Assembly: GCA_013399875.1 (NCBI GenBank)
Contig: VXAZ01000953.1
Location: 1,171,336-1,235,335 of the forward strand
Length of the DNA stretch: 64,000 nt
Direction: 5' to 3'
From: Gymnorhina tibicen
Lineage: Eukaryota; Chordata; Aves; Passeriformes; Artamidae
Shown: piece by piece, positions 37,207 through 47,165 of the stretch
How the letters are laid out: each line of letters starts with the position of its first letter
How positions within the stretch are numbered: position 1 is the stretch's first letter
Notes under the pieces: model-generated
What the model was told of the DNA's origin: nothing
Seen by the model: the letters and a program-made list of their open reading frames with translations, nothing else
Databases searched by the model: none
Translations under genes and position numbers: made by a program

Positions 37207-38544
37207 ACTTGGCAGTCAAGGCCTAGCAATCCTAAGGCATATTCCTTCACCACCAACCCACTACAGGTTGTTAGGAAGAAGTCTGCCTCATTACATAAAG
37301 ATCATATGGGAAGTACACCTGAGCCCTTCAGCTGGGACTGGAGCAGCACCAAAAGCAGCTTTGGCCCTGCACACTGCAGAGAACATCACCTGGAGGGAGC
37401 ATCACCGCTGCCAAATCCCAGCACGAGGCACTGCAGACAGCGGGGCAGAGTGCCCTGGGTACCAGAGCTCAGGCTGTGGGGCTCTTTGGCAAGAAAGGAG
37501 CAGGATACATACCACACTGGCTGTGCTGGGAAGAAAGCCCTCTCCTATTAGTGCTCCTCTAACATGGTTATAAGGTTGAATAAAATTATGGGCTTATTGC
37601 TCATGGAAACATGTAAAAGGAGAAAACACTAAATCATACCACTTAAACAAGATGGGGAACAGTAACATAGAGCCCAACTTCAAGTGACTCCTTCAGTTCC
37701 TACCAGCTACCTACAGCAGAGTGGCACAGGCAAAAAAGCACAAGCAAAAAGCACATCAGGAATACCTGATGTCAGAGTCCTCCCCCTTGGAAGCCATTCA
37801 CAGAAAATGGGCTCTGCAGCTTTGAACTGGAACAAGAGGAAACTGCTTCTAGACAGGAATGATCACAGAAATTACTACACTGTTTGCAAGGTAGAAACAC
37901 TGCAAAGACAAAAATACAGCTGAACAGTCACAGCACTTTATAAGCAGCCCCTGTGCCCAACTGCTTCGTTTTCAGGATTTTGGGAGGTTGTGGTAGAGTG
38001 AGAAGACAGCATTTTTCCTATGGTGACAAGGATCTCTGAAAGTGTCTACATGTCAGCCTTGGCCGAGAACGTATCCTTTGTTCTTTCTTCTGCATTATTT
38101 CCCTTTAATGATAGCTTTGCAGTGAATTCCATTTGTGAGTTGCTCAAATAAATGCAAATTTTATCTTGTAAGCAATACCCTCCAAAATATAACTACCACT
38201 GAAAATAAAAATCTGAAGAGCTAAAAGGCCTGGGGTCTTCCCTAGTGCCCCCATCTCCCCAGTGCACTGAACTGCTTGCTATTATTCATATATGGAGTAC
38301 CAGGCAGGGTACTTGCTATTATAAATATGTACTGTATTGAAGTATATAGCCCAAGTCCCCAGGGCCCAACATTCTAATTAGAACTACAGTTGTGCAAATA
38401 ACTGATTTATTTGGCTAGCTGACCAAACTGAGAACATGGAAAGGAAAAAAAAAAACCCCAAACAAAAATCACCTATGTGTTTAATGAAATGGGTTAGGTT
38501 TTTTGTTTGTGCTCAATATGTTTCGATTAAAATTGACTAAGTTT
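37207..38544. other. Unique non-coding sequence, no gene seen
   Basis: GC-richer at 37306-37570, where two overlapping plus frames (101 and 81 codons) are unrecognisable. The frame 37684-37923 is likewise unknown. An A-rich stretch is present around 38440-38470. Confidence 0.7.
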
Positions 38545-38620
38545 CAAAACAAAACCAGAAACCTTGTTCAGAAATATCAAAACAAAACCAGAAACCTTGT
38601 TTAGAAATATCAAAACAAAA
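38545..38620 (+). repeat. 33-bp tandem repeat, 2.3 copies
   Basis: The unit begins CAAAACAAAACCAGAAACC and ends CAGAAATAT/TAGAAATAT. Copies start at 38545 and 38578 and a partial third at 38611. The two full copies differ at a single position (GTTCAG versus GTTTAG), so the duplication is recent relative to the surrounding sequence. Confidence 0.95.
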
Positions 38621-39774
38621 TCTTCTGGCTTTCCAAAACTTTTAATTTTCTTCTTAGTTTATTTCTTTTGCATCACGTTGGCTAACCCATATCTGAGGTG
38701 GGCAGCTTTCAGCAAATAAAACATTTAACTCAACAGTTCTACACAGATTTAAATCTAAGGGCTGAATTGTGAGTCAACTAGTTCTTGACTTAATGAAAGA
38801 ACAAAGAAGCAGGGGATCTGCATTCTCTTCTTGGTTCAGGCCCTGTCTTTGCACCCAAGGTGAGTTATTATTTAATTTCTATATGCTTATGTCTCTGGCC
38901 ACACTTTGTCTCTGCAGCCTCTGAGCTCGCTGGGGTTGCATGCAACTCCTACAGCATGTCTGTACAGCGCCTAAAACAACAGACTGCTCATCTCAACTGG
39001 GGCCTATATGATTTACTAAAATATAAATAACTCAACTGCAGTCAAATCTCTTTTTAATGCCAATAGTTTCACTCGCATATATTTAGCAGCCCATCATGGG
39101 AACATCAGCTTCTTTTTTAATTAATTACTTATTAATAGATGTAAAATATGAACGGACAGCAAGCCTAGATTTTTCCTGCTTCATCAATTTCAGCACTCAA
39201 AGAAAGCATCTCGTTTACAGCTACCAGGAACCAACAGGGACATGGAATGAATGAAGCCTGAAACCCAAGATTCCCTCAGCACTTTTGTACCCCCATTATC
39301 TGGGGACAAATCCTCTCCTCCCTCCAGGGAAGGAAGACTAGCTGGATTGAAAGATCTGGAAAAAGTGGAAAGCCTCACAGGCAACCTTCAAATTCCCTGT
39401 GCAGGGTTTTGGGCACCAGCAGGAACGGGAAATGCAAGTTCAGTATCTGCAGAGGGGTGGAAACAGCCTGTGGGACTGCAGGGAAAAGGTCTGCCTGCCT
39501 CTCTTTTGAGGGCCCCATGCATCTCACAAGGCCAGCTTACCTAGCTGAAAGACAACTGGAGCTCGTTGGAAAATAAACACCACGGAAACAGAAAGGACTG
39601 CAACACTATGAACTCTTCAACTTCCATGTACAGCACTCGGGGCTGGGGGTGGGGAAGCTTCTCAGAACATACATGGCTGTCACTGACAATAAAGTCAGTC
39701 ACGTTTTTAAAACACTGGGGACAGAATTCAAATGTGCCCCATTATGTCTTGAGATGTACTCCCTGGGTACAAAA
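38621..39774. other. Unique non-coding sequence, no gene seen
   Basis: The frame 39251-39544 (+, 97 codons) faces an antisense frame (39190-39384) and has no recognised domain. No transposon. The sequence becomes GC-richer toward the CpG island. Confidence 0.7.
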
Positions 39775-40165
39775 GGTGCGTGGGTTACGCTAAGCTCGCG
39801 TGTTGCTTTGCTGAGACTGTGAAAGGCAGCGCAAAGCGCAGACCGAGAAGGAAGGAACTGCGGAGCACACGGAGTGCCAATTCCTACCCGCAGGGGCCTG
39901 ATCGTGGGTGCCCCCAGTGTCCCGGAGTCCCATGGCAGCTTTAACCTCACGCGGCTTTTCTCCATGCCCGGGGCTGCTGCTCAGCTCTAGGAGACCCCGC
40001 TGCGATTCTGCAGCCCCGCGGCTGCCCCTCAGGCGCGGCTCGTGTGAGGGGCTGGAGAGGGAGCGGCCCGAGCCGGGCGGGCCCGGGCAGCCCCGCGCTG
40101 GCCGAGGGCAGCGCTCGCACTCGGCCGTTCCCCTCAGCACACGCGTGTGCCCCCACGCCACGCTA
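39775..40165. promoter_or_regulatory. CpG island
   Basis: Dense CpGs and high GC over about 390 bp in an otherwise AT-rich, CpG-poor window. It contains an Sp1-type GGGCGG at 40075-40080, GCCCGGGC, and a perfect 14-bp palindrome GCACACGCGTGTGC at 40137-40150. An inverted CCAAT word (ATTGG, about 40223) lies just downstream. Frames on both strands (39790-40161 - and 39908-40183 +) are those expected of GC-rich DNA and encode no recognised protein. It could be a promoter of an unannotated transcript or an orphan island marking an enhancer. I see no gene start to attach to it. Confidence 0.75.
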
Positions 40166-40260
40166 AAAGAGCAATTATTATAATCAAAAATAAATCATCC
40201 TCCCTGTCGATTGACTGCACTTATTGGCCATTGCTGCCATCTAGCCAGAAGCATCTCCAG
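40166..40260. promoter_or_regulatory. Candidate homeodomain-rich conserved element beside the CpG island
   Basis: Directly after the island the sequence switches to a dense run of homeodomain-type words: GCAATTATTATAATCAAAA, AATAAATCATCC, then TCGATTGACTGC (PBX/HOX-like GATTGAC) and TTATTGGCCATTGCTGCC. There are no repeats and no frame. The abrupt junction and motif density suggest a regulatory module working with the island (inference). Confidence 0.4.
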
Positions 40261-41870
40261 CATTCACAGAAGCCTTGAGCCTGTTTATTTTCTCACTGCT
40301 GCCCGGCCTGAAGCAGGGATAAATGCATCCCTTGTTGCTCACTGCCTCTGCAGAGACATTTGTAAACTTTCACAGGGTTTTCCTTTTTTTCCAACAGGTG
40401 ACAAAATACTCTGTAACTGCAGGTGCTCTGGGGCACAAACAGGAAAATGGAGATCAGATGCAGCTGGAGTTGGGAGTAAGGGAAAAATCAAGATAAAGGC
40501 AGCAGATGAGAGTGCTAAAACAAGCAAAGAAATGATTGAGAAATGGTAGTTAGCTATTTTTGTTGCCAGCTTACTCTTGCAAGGTAGCTCTAACACAATA
40601 ATTTTGTCTATTTTGTTATCATGCCAAATTTTTGCAGGTGCTACCAAGGGAAGTTTGTAGAAAAAAAGTTTCTGAACATTATTGGAAAAGGATGAAGAAG
40701 TTGTAGACTCAAGCTAGCACCGAAGGATGTGCTGGAGGTCAAAGCTGAGGAGCACTGGCTGGTTTTACTGGACTTGCAAAGTAGGAATGAGAAGGAAGTG
40801 ATTTCAGATGACTTTTGAGTTTGGGTTTATTGTCTAAGAATCTGGTCCCAGAATTCAGTCAGGGAAATGTTCATAATGGGGGGCTTACTTTGCCCCCATC
40901 CCTTCATCTCCTTTTGGTATATATCACATGAAATAGGTTGAAAAAATAGTATTTTAAGGAGACTTAGAAACCGAAAGATTCAGACAGAATTTCATGGTTT
41001 GATTTCTGTCCACAATTCAGCTCTAAAAAGCCAGTGCAAACTTCCAGACACTGTGGCCTTTCACTTCTCTAGACAACCTGGTTTCAGAGCCATATCCAGC
41101 TACATAATAAGCAAGAGGTGAAGCACAACGGGTAAAGAGAAAATAAGCATTGCTGTATCATAAAATACAGCGATTGCTCTCTAGCCATAATGTTCCAACC
41201 AAACAAAAGGGGGAAGGAGGATATCAATAAACATCTGTGAATTCAAATTTATTTTACTGTACTTCCCATTCCACCAGAAAAATGAAAAAAATGTTGCATT
41301 TTCCTTCCCTGTTTTTTTTAACTCTGAAAAGGGAGGTTTCATGGATAATCCAGAGTAATATTCAGCTGTGAATCCAATTTATGCAGTGGGATAGGATTAA
41401 AAAAGGAACAGAAGGTCTGGATTCTGAACCTGCTGTAACAGTTTTGATTTGAATAGAACCCAAGTCTTGAAATGGCTTGTTTTCCACTTCTGGTTTGGAG
41501 CTGGTTGAAATACTGCCACAGTAGCACTTCCTGTAATATTTTAGTCCAAGATCCTCATTATTTGGAACTGAACTCTAAAGATTTTGGCACCATGAAATCC
41601 AAACAAAACTCTGTTCCTGACTCAACTGGCCCAGAAGTCAACCCAAGCTTAATCTGGTTCTGGGTCCAAATCCAGCTTCAGCCCATTTCCATTGTTATAC
41701 AGATTATGCCATAATACCACCTCTAGCCTCAGGATTTATGATGCCTCCTCACAGGATGCATATTTGTGTGTAAATACATAAATCACATCAGATAAACAAA
41801 GCAGACATGCCAGAAAACAGGAGGGGAGGGAAGAGGAGAGATACCTACCAAGCAGTTTGTCTCTAAAGTG
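40261..41870. other. Non-coding sequence with one good acceptor-like site
   Basis: At 40376-40397, TTTTCCTTTTTTTCCAACAG is a strong-looking 3' splice acceptor about 200 bp downstream of the CpG island. A plus frame (40211-40549, 112 codons) runs across it but matches nothing known. No confident donor or exon could be paired, so no gene is called. Confidence 0.5.
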
Positions 41871-41874
41871 TTGC

Positions 41875-42118
41875 CAGTTGTGAAAGGACTCGTCGTGCTA
41901 ATATCCCCTCATTCAGACTCTTAGAGACACGCTAAGAGCGTGACGGCTGGCAGGCAGTGCATTTAAGTGCTGTTACTGAGGCCCCCAAATATTGACAGAG
42001 TGCCAGACTCTGAGAAACTATTGATGTATGCAGCCGGCCGCTGCTCCAGACACCTCTCAGACAGAGTCTTTAAATGTCACAGATTAATGAATTTTCATGA
42101 AACGGAGAATGAGAGAAA
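41875..42118. promoter_or_regulatory. Candidate conserved non-coding element
   Basis: Strongly CNE-like: retained CpGs (ACTCGTCGTGCTAATATCC, GCGTGACGGC, GCAGCCGGCCGC) beside AT-rich words (ATTTAAGTGCTGTTACTGAG, CAGATTAATGAATTTTCATG), no repeats and no open frame. It ends at a run of A16 (42124-42139). Among the best CNE candidates in the window by texture. Confidence 0.45.
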
Positions 42119-42123
42119 GAATT

Positions 42124-42139
42124 AAAAAAAAAAAAAAAA
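42124..42139 (+). repeat. Poly-A tract (A16)
   Basis: Uninterrupted A16 after GAGAAAGAATT. It has no polyadenylation signal or retrocopy body that I can identify. Confidence 0.9.
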
Positions 42140-42839
42140 CTATATCCCATAGCACCAACATGAAAGCATCTTTTATCCCTACACAAAATTCTGCCCTCAA
42201 GCCTCAAGATTCCTAATAGATTATAACAGATTGTAAGTCGGCATGAGATATGGGATGGAGGAGGTTAGACCCTCTGGATCACGCAGAGCATCCTCAAACA
42301 AAGCCAATATGTGAGATGTTAATTTAAAAAAAACAACGAGAGTCAAGGATCACTCAGACCTCTGTTTCGTTTTAACCTAAACCACAAGTTACAAAGCTTA
42401 AGGGGTAGAGTTGGTTAAATATTTTTTTATCTGAGGTACATAGGATGCCAAACTGCAAAAATCAGCTGTTGACTTTGAACAACCCTAACTTTAGAGACAT
42501 TGAGATAGACAGATGTACTTGGATCCTCTCTTAGTATTTGATCTTGTGCTTGATCTTACTCAAGAAATTGCCAAAGTTATGATAGAACATTTTTATGCCA
42601 TCAGATAAACCAAGTATGCTGATTATTTCTCTTTTTTCATTTATATCAGGAACTCAAATATGTATGCAAGAACTTCAAATATCATTAAAATGTAATAATG
42701 CAAAATGCAGTTGGAGTGTAAATGACAAATCTATGCATAACACATCACTTAAAGAGGAAGGAAGTGAAGGGATGATGCAGATGATGTATGCAGAGGTAAA
42801 AATGGGTCATTTATATCCAACCATGTTAAAAACACAGCT
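42140..42839. other. Unique non-coding sequence, no gene seen
   Basis: AT-rich. The frame 42595-42846 (+, 83 codons) is unrecognised. Confidence 0.7.
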
Positions 42840-43749
42840 CCAGTGAGTCCCTCTGCACAGAGCCACTTGCAAGTGGGGCTCCATGAGCTGTTTTCTCCCT
42901 CTTTCCCACAGGCACGGATTCCTGCAAGGCTCTACTGCCCCCACTGCCCCTGGGCTGTCCCACGGGATTTGTCTTCAGTGCAATGACAGCAAGTGGGGTG
43001 AGCACCAACACACCCAGCTCCTTGCTGGCTGCCTGCCTCCTTCCCCCTCAAAAGCACAGCTGTCTGACGCCACTGACTGGGAAATGGAAGCTGGTGCCAC
43101 CACAACAGCCAGGCTGCTGCAGGAATATCCGGGGAAGCTGAGAGCACCTTGACAAGCAAAGGGAGCGCTCTAAGAAAAGCCAAGCAGCAAGACCCTGTGG
43201 TTTTCCACTCTGTTGGAACAAGTCCAGAGGCGGGCTGCCACTTTGTGGCCTGGCTGGTGGAGGAAGCTGCAGCTTGTCCCTAAGAGATCCTGGCTCAGGA
43301 ACTCCTGGTGGTGTCTGGGCACCTCGCGTACAGCTTCTCTCTCACCCGTGCGATGAAGGCATGCAGCTACGCTCACACAGAGCTTGCTAGCTCGAGCGGT
43401 ACCAGAAGCAAGGAGTCCAGAGGTGGCCCTTGCCAAGGAATCCCATGTTTATCCTGCCCAGCATGCAGGCAGGCCAGGTAGCGAGAGGGCGGGCCTCAGC
43501 CCAACAGGTTCTTATCAAGGGGGACAGACAGGGGGAGGGACAACAGCTGAGGGCCAATGCGGTGTGACCCAGGGTTAGAGTGACCGTCTGGCTGCTGGCC
43601 CACCAGAGGGACCTGATACACACAGGTCACAAGACCAGGTGAGAGGAATCCTATCAACTGAGTTTGTGGGAGGTCTCAGATCTCTGAGTTCACCCACCAC
43701 CAAGCTCCTGGGCTCCCTGGTCCCCCAGCCATCCCAACTGGTGGCTCAG
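42840..43749. other. GC-rich block abutting a CR1 copy
   Basis: About 0.9 kb of noticeably higher GC with overlapping frames on both strands (42826-43011 -, 42883-43152 +, 42932-43183 -, 43170-43436 -, 43384-43578 +, 43387-43623 -). None is recognisable and they exclude one another. The block begins abruptly after AT-rich DNA and ends where recognisable CR1 begins, so it may be a lineage-specific insertion or the highly diverged upstream part of that CR1. No termini are visible. Confidence 0.5.
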
Positions 43750-44208
43750 GGACTACAACAGCGGGCCATGAAGATGCTCAGAGGGCTGGAGCACTTCTAC
43801 GATGGCAGACTAAGCAAGCTCGGGTTGTTCAGCCTGGAGAAGAGGAAGCTCTGTGGAGACCTTAGAGCAGCCTTCTGGTACCTAAATGGGGCTGACAAAA
43901 AAAGATGGTGAGGGACTTTTTACAAGGGCAGAAAGTGATAGGACAAAGGGTAATGGACTTAAAACTGAGAGAGCATAGATTCAAACTGGATAAAAGGAAG
44001 AATTCTGTATGATGAGGCTGGTCAGGCACTGGCACAGGTTTCCCACAGATGTTGTGGATACTCCATCCCTGAAGGCATTCAAGACCAGGTCAGATGGGAC
44101 TTTGAGCAACCTGATCCAGTAGAAGGTGTCCCTGCCCATGGCAGGAATGCTGGAATTAGGTGATCTAAAGATCCCTTAAAACCCAAACCATTCTACGATT
44201 CTATGATT
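43750..44208 (+). mobile_element. CR1 LINE, 3' part with ORF2 C-terminal remnant
   Basis: The longest CR1 here, about 460 bp. The first 160 bp translate in one frame to AMKMLRGLEHF, then LSKLGLFSLEKRKLCGDLRAA and FWYLNG, the conserved C-terminal tail of the CR1 ORF2 reverse-transcriptase protein. A stop follows at 43909-43911. Further CR1 words continue (CACTGGCACAGGTTTCCCA, CCATCCCTGAAGGCATTCAA, GGTGTCCCTGCCCATGGCAG) and it ends in ATTCTACGATTCTATGATT at 44208. It is 5'-truncated and cannot be functional. Confidence 0.95.
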
Positions 44209-44409
44209 ATCATCGCAGAAAAGTCAATATTCTTCACTGAAAACTGTTCTCCTAAGTTCCCTCTGTCTCTGGCCACATGAGGCTTTGCTCTCCACAGCAT
44301 CTATAAAATCTTACTATAGGAACAGGGACTAACATGTGCAGTGTTCAAGAGGTGCTTGTTTTCACATCATCTTATCAGTCAGATTATTTGTGGCAACCTT
44401 TGTCAAAGC

Positions 44410-44432
44410 AAAAAAAAAAAAAATTTTTTTTT
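44410..44432. repeat. A14-T9 self-complementary tract
   Basis: A14 (44410-44423) is joined directly to T9 (44424-44432), giving a perfect A:T foldback. This is an intrinsically bent, nucleosome-disfavouring type of sequence. No element is linked to it. Confidence 0.9.
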
Positions 44433-45636
44433 CCAAAAACAAAGCTACCTTTCTGTGTGTGAAGCCAAGTGGAAACAACTGCAAGGACTCTAATGGCAAC
44501 CTCTAGCTCCCGATGACAGAGGAGTCTTTGGTTTTCCAAAGCCAGTACACTACTACAGGTTGGCACATCGGGCAATCAACTGTATCAGGGACTATGACAG
44601 CCACTTGTGTTATCCACTCTTGTCTCCACCTAAAGCATGTCCTCCCTCCCACCACAGATCCCACGACCACCAGAAGTGCAGCACAGTCTCCAACACCATT
44701 ATCCATTACCTGCAGCTCTACAAATGATCTGGATGAAGTAGCAAGTAGCCATCCTTTGCCAAAAGCCAAAGAGAAGACAGAGTGCACGTGTATGTAGGAG
44801 GGGACGACACAAATGACTTATTAAGTATGAGAGAAGGCAAAATGTCAAAGACTTTCTATTCTGAGAACAATTTCTATACAAACAAAGCAAAAGAAAATCA
44901 ATATAGATTTTCACACAGAGAACTATTTTACACATCATTGCAAACTTACTTTAAAGCAGTCAGTACTTTTTCTTCACAACTTTTAAAGAGCCTGTCTAAC
45001 ATTACTGCCTATTCTGGCCCGTTATTTCTCCTCGCATAGCCCTTTTCCTTTCTCCTTTCTTCCCCTCTCTTTTTAAAAAATAATAACCGAGGAGCCATCA
45101 CAAAACACTAACCCAGCATTTCATTCATTCCAGTATCACATCTTCAGCAAAGGCCAGCACTGATTAAACTGAAGGAAGATGTACAAAACTCAGCATTTCC
45201 CTTTTAAAAGCCTTCATATACCCCAGCAGAGACCAGCTTCAGTCTGAACACAGAAGGTGAGCGTTGGTTGGGGTGATCCCTGAAGCACACAGAGAGGCCC
45301 AAGTGCCCAAACTGTGAAGCTGCTATGAACCTATGCAACAGCCTTCTCCCCCGTTTTCTTTTGCAAATACTAGAATACCTAATAAGCCTTGTCCCTGTTC
45401 CCTATGCATACCAACATTTGAATAGCCGTTCCAGTTCCATAAACTCTGCACCATCTCGAAGACTGGGATAGCAGAGGTAGGCAAAAATTTAGAACTGGAA
45501 GTATAAATGATTGCACAAAATATGTCATAGAAGAAGGTAGAATATAATATTGTCACAGAAAAGAGCAGTTGCAAAGTACTGAACAGGAACAAATGTGTTA
45601 CAGAATTGAAATTATTAGGTAATTAATTTTAATTAA
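44433..45636. other. Unique non-coding sequence, no gene seen
   Basis: Antiparallel frames at 44503-44787 (-) and 44513-44797 (+), 94 codons each, cover the same DNA, which is evidence of chance openness. Nothing recognised in the rest. Confidence 0.7.
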
Positions 45637-45700
45637 TTTAAGGAGACCTTGGAAGTCCCTAAAGTTCAACCTCCCTCACCAGGTTTAGGATAGCACCACA
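45637..45700 (-). mobile_element. Possible decayed CR1 fragment (minus strand)
   Basis: GGAGACCTTGGAAGTCCC, AGTTCAACCTCCCT and CACCAGG align in order with the reverse of a CR1 3' region (GGACCT..GGAGGTC....AGTCCAACCTCCCTGC). No terminal octamers remain. Similar to, but much weaker than, the copy at 36463. Confidence 0.35.
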
Positions 45701-46925
45701 GGCCATCTTCCTTTTCTCATCTCTTCTCTTTGATTGTCACCATAAACTTTCCATCAATTAGTTAATTTCTGTTGGTAATTTCTGATTGTCTATCTTCTGT
45801 CCTTTTCTTTCCTGTCCTCTTGTGTGCATGTCTGTGCATACATCACAGATCACAACCAGCTTACACCCCCCTCCTTGTTAAAAGTCCCACCTCTTCTGCT
45901 GACTTACTGCACTCTTAATCAAAAGGGCAGGAGGAAGCCGCCAGGATTCATTCTTCCCCCTCTCTCCTCCTCTCTCCCTCCCTTTTTTCAAATGGCACAA
46001 ATGTCAAACTTTCTAAAAGGATGTTTGGCATAGCTGAGTTCAGTCATGTAACGTACAAAGTCGGTATGATCAAAAGGTTGCGGGGCTGCCCACTGCTAAA
46101 GAAGAGAGGGAAAAAAGGAAACGGGGATCTTTTCTAAAGTGTGAAAGAATGCATGAGACAACTGTTGCCACTGGAAACACCATGTCTATTAGCAGCAGCG
46201 GTGGGTCTGAAACATGAAAACCTAGGTCCAGAGTCCAGATTCTGTGAAAAACAGGGCTGTTCTGATCCAATTTTCTGCCCGTGAAGAAACAGGGACAGAC
46301 ACGACTACGGAACTGAAGACTTTTTTTTTCTATGTGCTTTGCATCATTATATGGAAAATAACTGAATCTATGTGGAAATAACAGCAGTTAGTTTTGTAGT
46401 CCAAGTTGCTGAAACTAATCAGATGGAACACAGATTCACATATCAAAAATACATTGTCTCTCTGGTATTTTTATACTGCTACCTTTCACCACAGTATTTT
46501 CATTCTTATTCTACCCACTGCTGAAAAGGAAAGCAAATTATTCCTCCCTTCTACATACCTAAGATTGTTATGATTTCATAAGGCAACTGGTTTGCAATTG
46601 TAGAGCACTTCACAATTGCACGCTTGCATCTTCCTCTACATTTCTGATGCAACTCTTCTGGTTTTATTCATCTGTTTATTTGCTCCACTTTGCTGAGCCC
46701 TTGTGAAAACGTTTGCATCTCCTTACCCAACATCAGCATTAGAGAACGGTCCAGTTATGCCACCGGCTCCTGCAAAACGTCTGCACCACAGTGGCATGAA
46801 AACTGGTGGTCAGAATACTCAGCACGAAGAATCTCTCCACTAACTCAGACGGATTTTCCTTGCCAGAAGATAACCCCAAAAATGTAGACGAAAAAGCTCA
46901 TCGTCAATATCCATTTAATAGAAAA
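45701..46925. other. Non-coding sequence with a polypyrimidine tract
   Basis: A C/T-only stretch of about 35 bp lies near 45952-45988 (TTCCCCCTCTCTCCTCCTCT and onward). No gene, RNA or transposon recognised in the interval. Confidence 0.7.
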
Positions 46926-47165
46926 ATCTTAATTATAGATAGCTTTCAGTCCCAGAACAGTAGACAGGAACTTGAGATTAATTCCCCCTATGACAAAGTA
47001 TGTGAACAATAACCAGAATTTGTAATCAATACCCAGAGGAGAGAGCATCCAAATTGTAACGGGGATTTGGGATTCATTCCCAGAGGGCGTAATATATGAT
47101 TTGGAACAGGTAGACTGGGATTAATTTTTGATTATGAAATATTTGAACAGCAATTTTCAACTTTT
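46926..47165 (+). repeat. Degenerate tandem array, period about 48 bp, 4-5 copies
   Basis: A GGGATTAATTCCCAGA-like start recurs: GAGATTAATTCCCCC at 46974, GTAATCAATACCCAGAG at 47022, GGGATTCATTCCCAGAG at 47069 and GGGATTAATTTTTGA at 47117. The spacing is 48, 47 and 48 bp. A weaker copy starts near 46926. Units also share a middle part like TATGAAATATTTGAACA/TATGTGAACAAT. The phase is kept although sequence identity is low, so the array is old. Confidence 0.65.

Noticed and set aside
43639..43911. 90-codon frame as a possible host gene
   Set aside because: Its C-terminal half is the CR1 ORF2 tail; it belongs to the LINE insertion.
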